DNA of 64,000 nucleotides from the NCBI RefSeq assembly GCF_003627095.1, contig NZ_CP032627.1, forward strand, positions 1,798,001-1,862,000, in the 5' to 3' direction. The notes below the pieces were generated by a model that saw nothing but the letters and a program-made list of their open reading frames with translations, made no database searches and was not told the origin of the DNA. The stretch is from Lactococcus allomyrinae (GTDB lineage Bacteria; Bacillota; Bacilli; Lactobacillales; Streptococcaceae). Shown piece by piece: positions 34,882 to 41,780 of the stretch (position 1 is the first letter of the stretch; each line of letters begins with the position of its first letter). The position numbers and the translations under genes are program-made.

Positions 34882-35298
34882 ATGAAAAAATGGATAATTT
34901 CAACTGCTGTAACAATTGGAATTTTAACAGTAGGAACTATCCCTGTATTTGCAGGAAACAATCACGGAGACACTAGTTACACCTTTAATTTTACTCCTGG
35001 ACTTACTGGGAGTTATAAATACACTGATATTCGTCCAAAATATGATTACAGTTCCGCCTACATGATGGCGAAAACTCGGTCTAAATCTCAAAACTATTCT
35101 GCTTGTGTTGTTGATAGCAATGGCAAATACTTTAGCCAAACTTGGTATGTTGAAATTACAAAACTTAACAAAGGCTACTATATTGCAAATAATGCTTATG
35201 AAGATAAAGGTAAAAATGTCAAAGTAAAAATCAAAGGAACAACTGGAGATATGTTTGGATTTAAAGTAACAGGTGTATGGAGTCCAGATAGCGTATAA
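34882..35298 (+). CDS. Secreted protein (138 aa), DUF2712-like
   Basis: ATG at 34882 follows GAAAGGAAG; an upstream in-frame Met lacks such a site. Signal peptide at 1-26 (ISTAVTIGILTVGTIPVFAG). The mature part of about 112 residues, with TPGLTGSYKYTDIRPKYDYSSAYM, CVVDSNGKYF and KGTTGDMFGFKVTGVWSPDS, is rich in Y, S and G and looks beta-structured. It resembles the DUF2712 proteins that are found next to BcrA-type ABC transporters. It may be a substrate or partner of the divergent transporter. A terminator follows. Confidence 0.65.
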   Translation: MKKWIISTAVTIGILTVGTIPVFAGNNHGDTSYTFNFTPGLTGSYKYTDIRPKYDYSSAYMMAKTRSKSQNYSACVVDSNGKYFSQTWYVEITKLNKGYYIANNAYEDKGKNVKVKIKGTTGDMFGFKVTGVWSPDSV

Positions 35299-35326
35299 AT
35301 AAAAAAGACTATATGATTTTTGGTGC

Positions 35327-35353
35327 AAGAAGCCTTAATAAAGCTTCTTTTTT
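35327..35353 (+). terminator. Terminator of the secreted-protein gene
   Basis: AAGAAGC / GCTTCTT with a nine-base loop, then a run of six T. Confidence 0.85.
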
Positions 35354-35406
35354 GTTTTACCCATTATTGCTATGGAACAAAATTTTTATATCTAATTTAA
35401 AACTTT

Positions 35407-35640
35407 TCATTTTAACAAATTTTCCCAATTTGTAACTTCTTCAAAAATCTTTCGAACGGCTTTACCTAAAATTTTATCATATTCCACTGACTAAATTTCT
35501 TCTATGTAAGACTCCTCCAAGATTTTTCGGTCATTTTGCAAATTTTTAAGTTGCTGGACTAGACGTTCATCAGTTTAATTAAATTTCATATGATCAGTGA
35601 GCTTTAGAATTTGCTCCTCTAATTTTTTTCCATATCTGAA
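35407..35640 (-). pseudogene. Decayed coding fragment with two in-frame stops
   Basis: In one minus-strand frame the sequence reads as a plausible charged helical protein (GKKLEEQILKL; TDERLVQQLKNLQNDRKILEE; VEYDKILGKAVRKIFEEV; ending ENLLK), but stop codons interrupt it twice (before TDERL and before SVEYD). No start is visible. It is a gene remnant of unknown family, lying between the ABC cassette and the IS remnant. Confidence 0.5.
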
Positions 35641-35679
35641 ATAAAATTCTCTCTTAAATGTTCAAAAGATTGACATCCC

Positions 35680-36015
35680 ACAACCCCGAGACTCCAGTCC
35701 TAAACCACCTGCCCAACAGCTTTTTTCAGTTCCCCTCTTTTCATAAACATTTTCCTATCAGATGAACATCGCCAATCAAGATTGCAACTGTTCGTTCAGC
35801 TTTTCGGACGACTTTTCAGTTCAAAAGCTAATTCATCAAATTGGGCAACCATACCACTTGATAATAATCAATTTTAAGAATTTTAACGGATTGTGGCAAG
35901 GAAATTTCTTGTTCCAATTGGACAAAGACACTATTTTATGATATTTTGGAGTGGTCTTTAACCTTAAGCAAAAAACAAGTGCTGTTTTTGTTACTCATCA
36001 GCCCTTGTTTTTTAT
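35680..36015 (-). pseudogene. Remnant of a second ISLre2-like element
   Basis: Aligns by eye with the beginning of the transposase gene and the flanking end of the intact IS (30880-31311). Shared runs include CATCGCCAATCAAG, AACTGTTCGTTC, AAAAGCTAATTCATCAAATT and AATCAATTTTAAGAATTTTA. About 90 bp is deleted inside the coding part and many substitutions are present, so it is an older, distinct copy in the same orientation. Only the transposase N-terminus and one end survive. Confidence 0.8.
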
Positions 36016-36113
36016 TTTTGAAATTTTTTAAAAATCCTTTATTTATTTTTCATCATCATCATCATAGAAAATAGATAAAGAATAAAGGTAAATAAAGAGT
36101 AGTGGCTCATTAC

Positions 36114-36286
36114 CCATAAATGGAAAGACCAGCACTTGTAAAAACGGTTTATGGTAGTCTAATGACCATAAACCTAGTTTACAGCCTTATGGAACCATAA
36201 ATAGAAAACCTAACTTATGGACTCCACAATATAGAAAACCTGATTTATGGTCATTTAAAACCATAAGTCAGGTTTTAAATTTATGG
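36114..36286. repeat. Array of nine TTATGG/CCATAA boxes
   Basis: CCATAA or its complement TTATGG occurs at 36114, 36149, 36166, 36187, 36195, 36215, 36245, 36261 and 36281. They form inverted pairs: GGTTTATGGT/ACCATAAACC (36146-36174), TTATGGAACCATAA (36187-36200), and a 15-bp pair with one mismatch and an 8-base loop (36237-36274). Two 20-bp direct repeats starting ATAGAAAACCT lie at 36201 and 36231, with two mismatches and a 30-bp period. Such layouts are typical of plasmid iterons or partition centromeres. CAT trinucleotides are repeated just to the left (about 36050-36065). Confidence 0.8.
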
Positions 36287-36292
36287 ATATTC

Positions 36293-36320
36293 AAAAAAAG
36301 TCTCACTAAGTATAGTGAGA
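36293..36320 (-). terminator. Terminator at the distal end of the conjugative element operon
   Basis: TCTCACTA / TAGTGAGA with a four-base loop; on the minus strand it is followed by seven T. It lies 90 bp after the stop of the putative immunity gene. Confidence 0.85.
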
Positions 36321-36409
36321 TAGTAAGTATTTTTTATCCAAATTTATATATTATAATTTGATTTTTCTCCAATTGATAACCCTCTAAGCTTTTATCATAA
36401 TGAGTGTTC

Positions 36410-36976
36410 TTATTTTTTGCTCTTTTTCACATTTCCTGTCAAAATAAGTATTAAAATCACTATAACAATGATGGTGATAACGCCTCCATAAAAAATTGTA
36501 TTTCCAACATGACCTTCTATCCACGGAAGTATTGGTGTCCAAATGACTGCTAGGAAAACACAGCCAAATACTAATATTATGAAAGCTGACATAATACTCT
36601 TCAAACAACTGCTCTTTTTTTGCTTCTCAAGACTTTTTCTACTCGTCCATCCTCTCCCAACAAATACCGCATCTGGGTTAGAATTTACAACTCCCCAATT
36701 TTTAGAAAATATTGATTTATTTAATTCTCCTACAGGCTCTCCATATGTTGACACTAATTGTTCAAATAATTTTTTTGTTTCTTGAGTCAACCCTGCAGGA
36801 TATTTTTCTAGTTCTCTCAAATTGAGACATAACTGGTTAATTGTTCTTTTGAAATCCTGCCCTGTTCTAATATCGTCCCATGCTTGCCAAAGGTATGTCC
36901 TCTCTGGACCTTCATCAAGATGAGAACCCAAATTTTGAATTTCAAGATAAAATTTATTTTGTCTATCCGTAAGCAT
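36410..36976 (-). CDS. Two-helix membrane protein, putative immunity for the LXG protein
   Basis: A 188-residue protein. The N-terminal 125 residues are soluble and helical (TDRQNKFYLEIQNLGSHLDEGPERTYLWQAW...). Two membrane segments follow at about 128-150 and 158-180, then a KKSKK end. It starts 11 bp after the stop of the LXG-domain gene with AAGGAGGGG upstream, and it is the last gene before the terminator. Position directly behind an LXG toxin gene is where immunity genes normally lie; the family is not recognised. Confidence 0.6.
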   Translation of the reverse strand: MLTDRQNKFYLEIQNLGSHLDEGPERTYLWQAWDDIRTGQDFKRTINQLCLNLRELEKYPAGLTQETKKLFEQLVSTYGEPVGELNKSIFSKNWGVVNSNPDAVFVGRGWTSRKSLEKQKKSSCLKSIMSAFIILVFGCVFLAVIWTPILPWIEGHVGNTIFYGGVITIIVIVILILILTGNVKKSKK

Positions 36977-36987
36977 TTTACCCCTCC

Positions 36988-38478
36988 TTAGTCATTTGGT
37001 GTATTGTTATAAGGAGAACCTTGGTAGTGAGAGGCATTATACGCTGATTTTGCAGCTTCCTTTGAGGTTGCTTCTGTTTGCTTTTTATTATTAGCTTGTC
37101 CTGCTAAATAATCACTCCCTTTTTCAACAGTAGTTGTATTTACAGCTGCTTGAACATCTTCACGTTCTCCTTCAGCCGCCATTGCTCCAAGAGCAATATT
37201 TGCTCCAGCTCCTTCTTTATATACCAACCTATCATTTGGCTCTATACTTTCGACTCCTTTAACCTCTCCAATATTTGCTTTAGGATCTAAACTATATTTC
37301 AAATCGGAGGATTCCCTAAGTCCAGAAGCCTCATATCCAGGCTGTCCTGCTCCCACTCCATTCAAATTATCCATCACTCCCATAAAATTATTCAATCCTC
37401 CATTACTTTGTGAAAGCAACTTTCCTGTGCTTAAATTTTTAGTTTCTGAAAAGTTTTGCTGTATGCCATTTACTGTATAACTCACTGTTTTTGTTTCAAT
37501 ATCATCATTATTCATCACTTTTGGCCGTGAGGTTCTGAGCGTCAACTTGCCACTTGGATAGGTAAGTTGTAAATCTTTTACGATTCCATTCAACTCATCA
37601 AGGTCAGCTTTGTTCTTCGTGAATCCAACAAGATTATCATAAAGCTCATTCAACTCTGATTTACTTTTTCCCTCCGCAACAGCTTCTAAAAATTTTTCCA
37701 TAGCAGTCATTGCTTTCGGATTGTTCTTGTACTGAGGATAAAGAAGACCTGATTCCCTATTCCCCATTTTGGTAGAAAGTTTCGAATCGAATTTTTCATT
37801 TTTTAATCTAGTTATCCAGCTCATATTTACACCAGCGGGAAATGTGATGTGACCATTGAAACTTGCTCTGCTTTGATTGATAATACTCACACCCTGTAAA
37901 GCATATTTGAATGCCTGTAAACTATCCGTAAATAAAGATGAAGTGCTACTTACAAAAGTTTCTAATGCTGCAAGTTCGTGTTCATGCATTGTTTTAACTT
38001 GTTCTAAATTATCAAGCTGCTCCTGCAATCCAGGTATCTCTGCCATATTTGCTGCAATTTGACCAAAGTCTCCACTTGCTGCTGATTGAAGGTTCTTCAT
38101 TAAGTCTTGATCGTCATCAATTTTCTGCTGAAATAGTCGAATTAATTCTTTTGTGTTATTGAGTTGCTGTTTAATCAATACTTCGTCTAAATGACTTTCA
38201 TACTGGCGTACATTACCATCTGCATTACGATATGCCACAAGGTCTGATTCAATATCACTGATGGCCTGCGACAACTTTTGAAGCATCGGATTAATATAAG
38301 CCACAAACAATTCTTTACCTGCCGTGTAAGCAGCACCTGAAAGTGTCCCTGAATTAATTGTATCTACCAAGTGTGTGCTACCTTTGGAAAGACGGTTAAA
38401 TATTTCTTTAGCGCTCTTCAAATTAGCCGTCATAACTTGCATGAGATGATCTGAGTCGCTACTATCATAAACTACCAC
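36988..38478 (-). CDS. LXG-domain protein, putative type VII secretion toxin
   Basis: A 496-residue protein with GTG start at 38478 and AAAGGAG ten bases upstream. Residues about 1-200 match the LXG layout: long helices with SGTLSGAAYTAGKELFVAYINPMLQKLSQAI, VAYRNADGNVRQYESHLDE, and a second helical hairpin. The rest (about 230-496) is polar, contains LTLRTSRPKV, VSYTVNGIQQNF and an Ala/Gly-rich segment (EGAGANIALGAMAAEGE), and has no toxin family I can name. The two upstream genes look like LXG partner proteins and the downstream one like immunity. No type VII secretion machinery is in the window, so it would rely on a chromosomal system. Confidence 0.65.
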   Translation of the reverse strand: MVVYDSSDSDHLMQVMTANLKSAKEIFNRLSKGSTHLVDTINSGTLSGAAYTAGKELFVAYINPMLQKLSQAISDIESDLVAYRNADGNVRQYESHLDEVLIKQQLNNTKELIRLFQQKIDDDQDLMKNLQSAASGDFGQIAANMAEIPGLQEQLDNLEQVKTMHEHELAALETFVSSTSSLFTDSLQAFKYALQGVSIINQSRASFNGHITFPAGVNMSWITRLKNEKFDSKLSTKMGNRESGLLYPQYKNNPKAMTAMEKFLEAVAEGKSKSELNELYDNLVGFTKNKADLDELNGIVKDLQLTYPSGKLTLRTSRPKVMNNDDIETKTVSYTVNGIQQNFSETKNLSTGKLLSQSNGGLNNFMGVMDNLNGVGAGQPGYEASGLRESSDLKYSLDPKANIGEVKGVESIEPNDRLVYKEGAGANIALGAMAAEGEREDVQAAVNTTTVEKGSDYLAGQANNKKQTEATSKEAAKSAYNASHYQGSPYNNTPND

Positions 38479-39128
38479 GGTAAAGCACTCCTTTCTTTAT
38501 ATAAGCTTTCTATTTTATCTTCAATTTCAATTCGAGCCACTCGGCTGGACTCTTGAAAAGTTTCTTGTTGCCGATTTGCAGTCCATTTTGCTTGTCCATA
38601 AGCCTCTTGCAGGACAGACTCTTGAAAACGGGATTGTTGTGAAGGATATTGATTTCTTTGCTGAGAAAGTTCTTCTGATTCATAAAAATGACGATTGGCA
38701 TCCGAAAGAAATTGGTCATTTCTGTTCTCAAAATTTCGCTCTAACTGTCCGAGGTCATCCATTTCCTGTTCTTTGAACATGATTTTTTGAGCGTATTCCG
38801 CACGTTTGTCTGCGCTTTTATCTTTTGAATTCAATTTAGAAGATGAAAAGTTGGAAGAGGTGGTAGTGGACTCTTTTTTAGTTTCGGAGCTTGATTTTTG
38901 AGCGTCGTCATCAAGTGCAATAACTACGTAAGAATTATACGAGCCCTTTTGTTCAGTTTCCAGTTTTTCCTTTTCTGCTATCCTATAATCTTTGATGTAT
39001 TGTTGAATTTCTTCTTCGGTTAAATCTCTGTAAAGATGGTTATAAGTAATAGCACATTGGCGAATTTCATCATCTGTCGCATCTACCAAGCCTTTGAGAC
39101 CCCCAAACATTGTCTTTACCCAAGGCAT
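38472..39128 (-). CDS. LXG-partner-like helical protein (218 aa)
   Basis: ATG at 39128 is chosen because AGGAGG lies eight bases upstream; it overlaps the previous stop codon as TAATG. The protein begins MPWVKTMFGGLKGLVD, has a hydrophilic Ser/Lys-rich middle and a long helical C-terminal half rich in Q, E and R (MFKEQEMDDLGQLERNFENRN; ETFQESSRVARIEIEDKIESLYKERS). Its last codons overlap the GTG start of the LXG gene. Position and helical design fit an adaptor or chaperone of the LXG protein. No family is recognised. Confidence 0.6.
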   Translation of the reverse strand: MPWVKTMFGGLKGLVDATDDEIRQCAITYNHLYRDLTEEEIQQYIKDYRIAEKEKLETEQKGSYNSYVVIALDDDAQKSSSETKKESTTTSSNFSSSKLNSKDKSADKRAEYAQKIMFKEQEMDDLGQLERNFENRNDQFLSDANRHFYESEELSQQRNQYPSQQSRFQESVLQEAYGQAKWTANRQQETFQESSRVARIEIEDKIESLYKERSALPW

Positions 39129-39400
39129 TAATCCCACCTCCTTGCCGCATCCATATCTCGTTCCTCAATCGCATTTGCCAATTCAGGAAATTTATTGGCT
39201 TGCAGTAAGATACATGACACAACTTTTGAAACATCGGACATCAACTGATTCGATAAAGTTTGTCCTGCGAGCATACTTGGAACAGTGCTCGAACCAAAAT
39301 TGACGGATTGATTTGAAAGCCCAGAAGCATCAACACCTATAAGCTCGGCAATAGCTTCCTGAGCATCAACAGTATTAGATTTTATTTTCCCTGCTGCCAT
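39128..39400 (-). CDS. Small WXG100-like type VII effector partner (90 aa)
   Basis: ATG at 39400 follows AAAAAGGAG; the Met six codons upstream lies before that site. The protein IKSNTVDAQEAIAELIG...LAGQTLSNQLMSDVSKVVSCILLQANKFPELANAIEERD has two predicted helices separated by a loop. It resembles the TIGR04197/DUF3130-type small proteins that bind LXG toxins, including a helix ending in acidic residues as a possible export signal. First gene of the LXG cassette. A TATAAT lies 20 bp upstream. Confidence 0.6.
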   Translation of the reverse strand: MAAGKIKSNTVDAQEAIAELIGVDASGLSNQSVNFGSSTVPSMLAGQTLSNQLMSDVSKVVSCILLQANKFPELANAIEERDMDAARRWD

Positions 39401-39633
39401 CAGAGTCTCCTTTTTCATTTGTATTAAATTTATTATACTACTTTCTTACAAACGTTTCCATGGTTGACATATAGCAGAATTTTTATATCTAAAAACTCTG
39501 AATTCTATATAATAAAATGGACTCATTTTGCAGAATCCATTTTATCTGTTCTATATCAATAAGTTTATAGACTACTCTTAAACAAAATAATCCATCCATT
39601 ATCCATAGTTAATTTTGAACAAAAATATTTTTG
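39401..39633. other. Promoter gap before the LXG cassette
   Basis: Contains a minus-strand TATAAT near 39432 with only a weak -35, and an AAAATGGA/TCCATTTT hairpin at 39514-39543 that may end the ParA-region transcript. No gene is visible. Confidence 0.5.
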
Positions 39634-39954
39634 TTATTCTTCTCTATCCGCAGCACTTTTCATTGCCTCACGAACCGCCGCAATCTGTGCATGGCTTAAC
39701 AATTTCGAGTTAAGATAGTGCTCTAGGGCATCTGACGCCAGTTGTGTCATCGTTACTCCTTTAAAAGCCGCAGCCATTTTATATCCAGCTGCATCCTCTG
39801 AACTCACACGAATTGTTTTTGGTGCATTTTTGTTAGAAGGAACTTTTTTCTTTTTTCCAAAATCAAGAACGACCTCTTCTGAGGAAGACTTGACTGTCCC
39901 TTTTTCTAAAACATCCGCTTCTTGATATTTTGCAAAACGATTTTCCGTATCCAT
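39634..39954 (-). CDS. Small DNA-binding-type partner of ParA (106 aa)
   Basis: Charged N-terminus, a basic stretch GKKKKVPSNKNAPK, then TIRVSSEDAAGYKMAAAFKGVTMTQLASDALEHYL. This has the strand-helix-helix pattern of ribbon-helix-helix proteins that often act as ParB/centromere-binding partners of ParA on Gram-positive elements. It overlaps the upstream membrane gene by 49 bp and lies downstream of parA. A role in partition is inferred from context and fold. Confidence 0.55.
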   Translation of the reverse strand: MDTENRFAKYQEADVLEKGTVKSSSEEVVLDFGKKKKVPSNKNAPKTIRVSSEDAAGYKMAAAFKGVTMTQLASDALEHYLNSKLLSHAQIAAVREAMKSAADREE

Positions 39955-40295
39955 TTTATTTTAATTTTCTCCACTTTTCTAATAATCTTTTTTTCTATAA
40001 ATAGATTATATCGCTTTTTAAGAATGTTTTCAATCTGTTTTATACGCCGTTTCAAGCGCCAGCCTTGCCAAGCCCAAAGAATTTTGCAAAGTCCGTAAAT
40101 CACGGCACCCACTGAAATGAGAATCATCAAAATGGTTAAAAAATGCTTGATCGCTTGCGCATATTCTTTGAAAAAAAGATAGACGAAGGTCAAAAATAAC
40201 CCGATAAGCACTATTCCAATAAAAGATAATCCATCTTCAAAATCCTTATTATCTGCGTCAAAATTTGTTCTATATTTTCCATGTGACCAGCGCAT
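39906..40295 (-). CDS. Small membrane protein (129 aa)
   Basis: Two hydrophobic segments (about 24-43, FIGIVLIGLFLTFVYLFF, and 49-72, HFLTILMILISVGAVIYGL) followed by a very basic helical tail (RLKRRIKQIENILKKRY...KKIIRKVEKIKIKW). Located between parA and the small DNA-binding protein, overlapping the latter. Nothing in it points to a known family; a membrane-bound accessory of the partition or transfer genes is possible. Confidence 0.55.
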   Translation of the reverse strand: MRWSHGKYRTNFDADNKDFEDGLSFIGIVLIGLFLTFVYLFFKEYAQAIKHFLTILMILISVGAVIYGLCKILWAWQGWRLKRRIKQIENILKKRYNLFIEKKIIRKVEKIKIKWIRKIVLQNIKKRMF

Positions 40296-40317
40296 CGCAT
40301 TCCTCCAATTTATCTGC

Positions 40318-40337
40318 TAATAGATTTTTCTATTTTT
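40318..40337. repeat. AATAGA-TTTT-TCTATT palindrome, copy 1
   Basis: A 16-bp palindrome within a 20-bp sequence repeated exactly at 48883-48902 and nearly at 45696-45711. This copy lies between parA and the next gene, the other two inside the methylase/helicase gene. A site for the ParA partner or another element protein is possible. Confidence 0.5.
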
Positions 40338-40342
40338 CCCAT

Positions 40343-41101
40343 TCAATTGTCTAATGCATCTTTTAAATGATGACATAATACTTTGACATCAGCCGCAAAT
40401 GCTTTTTGATCTGACCTTATTTTTCGATCAAAAAGTGGAACAGAATGATTCATTGCTGTTGAATGTTTGATATAGCCCAAATATTGTTCACGGTAACGAT
40501 TGCTTTGCATCGTTTCAATAAAGTCTTTTGAAGCCGTCTCGCCTGGGACAATCTCGTTTCCAATCAAGCGTAACTTAACCTGCGTCTCATAATCTTGATT
40601 AATTTCATTCACATAGTTCTGTAAACCATTGATGGCGATAATTGAATTATCTCCTGGTCGAGCAATTCCTAAAACCATATCACTTGCAATGACCGAATTT
40701 TCGATGAGTTCATCCTGAGCATTCTCTGTATCAATCAAAAGATAATCATAATGTTCATTCAACCACTCATAATTTCGTGCGATCCAACGGACAAAGATTT
40801 CCTCCCGTTTGCGTCGTCCAACCAATTCTTTTTTTAACGCTTTCGTCTTTGAACTTCCAGCAATTAAATCTAAATTTTCCTTGATTTGAATGGGCTGTAC
40901 TTCCAAATTATTATAAATTCCGAGAATACTCTGTTCGTCAGGTACTTCCTGAAGACCAATACAGAGATTCGTCAAATTACGTGATTTGTCCTTATCAATC
41001 ACTAATACACGGCTGTTCTGACGCAAGTATGAAGCGAAAGTAAGCGTGAAAGTTGTTTTGCCATCCCCACCTTTATGGATAGTAATCGTCATTATTTTCA
41101 T
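40343..41101 (-). CDS. parA: ParA-type partition ATPase
   Basis: A 252-residue P-loop ATPase of the ParA/MinD superfamily. The deviant Walker A is HKGGDGKTTFT (about residues 9-19; the usual third Gly is Asp here), the second motif is VLVIDKDKSRNLT and Walker B reads DYLLIDTENAQ. The start overlaps the preceding acidic-protein gene as ATGA. With the small DNA-binding protein at 39634 it probably forms a partition or stability module that keeps the excised element during division. Confidence 0.88.
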   Translation of the reverse strand: MKIMTITIHKGGDGKTTFTLTFASYLRQNSRVLVIDKDKSRNLTNLCIGLQEVPDEQSILGIYNNLEVQPIQIKENLDLIAGSSKTKALKKELVGRRKREEIFVRWIARNYEWLNEHYDYLLIDTENAQDELIENSVIASDMVLGIARPGDNSIIAINGLQNYVNEINQDYETQVKLRLIGNEIVPGETASKDFIETMQSNRYREQYLGYIKHSTAMNHSVPLFDRKIRSDQKAFAADVKVLCHHLKDALDN

Positions 41102-41607
41102 TGGTCTTCCTCCTCAAGAATGGTAGGATGGTAAGGAAAATGAGGATAATCATGTTCAGCCAGATGTTCCTGGTATTCGTCCCACGTGATGTCCTCAGCT
41201 GAAGGTTTTAAATCAAAAGCATAAGACCAATCATTTTGTGCCAAGTCATTTGCCTGTTTCCAAATCCGATCATCTGTCACTGGAACATACTCGATCGTAT
41301 CGTCAGAAAAATCACTATCCAAATAACGGTAGCCCTGATAAATCATTCCTTCAAAATCTCCCTCGTAGATTCGTTCTCCTTCCTCATCAATATAATACTG
41401 TTCCTCTGTCTCCTCGTCTAAAAGCAAATCATACTCAAAGTATTCCACGAGTCCGATTTTTGCACCATATTTCTCGCCAAAAAGTAAATAAGCAACATCT
41501 ACTGCTCCAATATCTGCTCCTTCGCCTGCATCGTGTTGGTTGAGCCAATCAAGAATAACTGGATAATCCTCAGTGGATACCGCTTTCCAATAATCTCCAA
41601 ATGCCAT
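41098..41607 (-). CDS. Highly acidic protein of unknown function (169 aa)
   Basis: About 45 Asp/Glu against about 8 Lys/Arg in 169 residues, spread over the whole length (LLLDEETEEQYYIDEEGERIYEGDFEG is an example region). No signal peptide or membrane segment. Extreme acidity with many aromatic residues is seen in DNA-mimic proteins such as ArdA antirestriction proteins, which are common on conjugative elements, but I see no ArdA signature. It is the first gene of the parA operon, behind a strong promoter. Confidence 0.7.
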   Translation of the reverse strand: MAFGDYWKAVSTEDYPVILDWLNQHDAGEGADIGAVDVAYLLFGEKYGAKIGLVEYFEYDLLLDEETEEQYYIDEEGERIYEGDFEGMIYQGYRYLDSDFSDDTIEYVPVTDDRIWKQANDLAQNDWSYAFDLKPSAEDITWDEYQEHLAEHDYPHFPYHPTILEEEDQ

Positions 41608-41670
41608 TTTATACCTCTTTCTTAAAATAGATTTATTTATTTTATCTTTAATCTATTTATCTATATTTCT

Positions 41671-41699
41671 ATTCTTACATAATTAAAAACTCTTGTCAA
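41671..41699 (-). promoter_or_regulatory. SigA promoter of the parA operon
   Basis: Minus-strand TTGACA (41699-41694) and AAGAAT (41676-41671) with 17 bp between. Downstream, ATAGAT/AATCTATT-like repeats (about 41625-41670) lie between promoter and first gene and may be operators. Confidence 0.7.
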
Positions 41700-41731
41700 G
41701 AATAAACGCATAAAAAATGTGTAATTAAAGT

Positions 41732-41769
41732 AAAAAAAAACAGCCCTGAACACTGATTTTGTTCAGGGC
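41732..41769 (-). terminator. Terminator after the methylase/helicase gene
   Basis: GCCCTGAAC / GTTCAGGGC stem with a nine-base loop, followed by nine T on the minus strand. Confidence 0.9.
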
Positions 41770-41780
41770 GTAACGATTGA

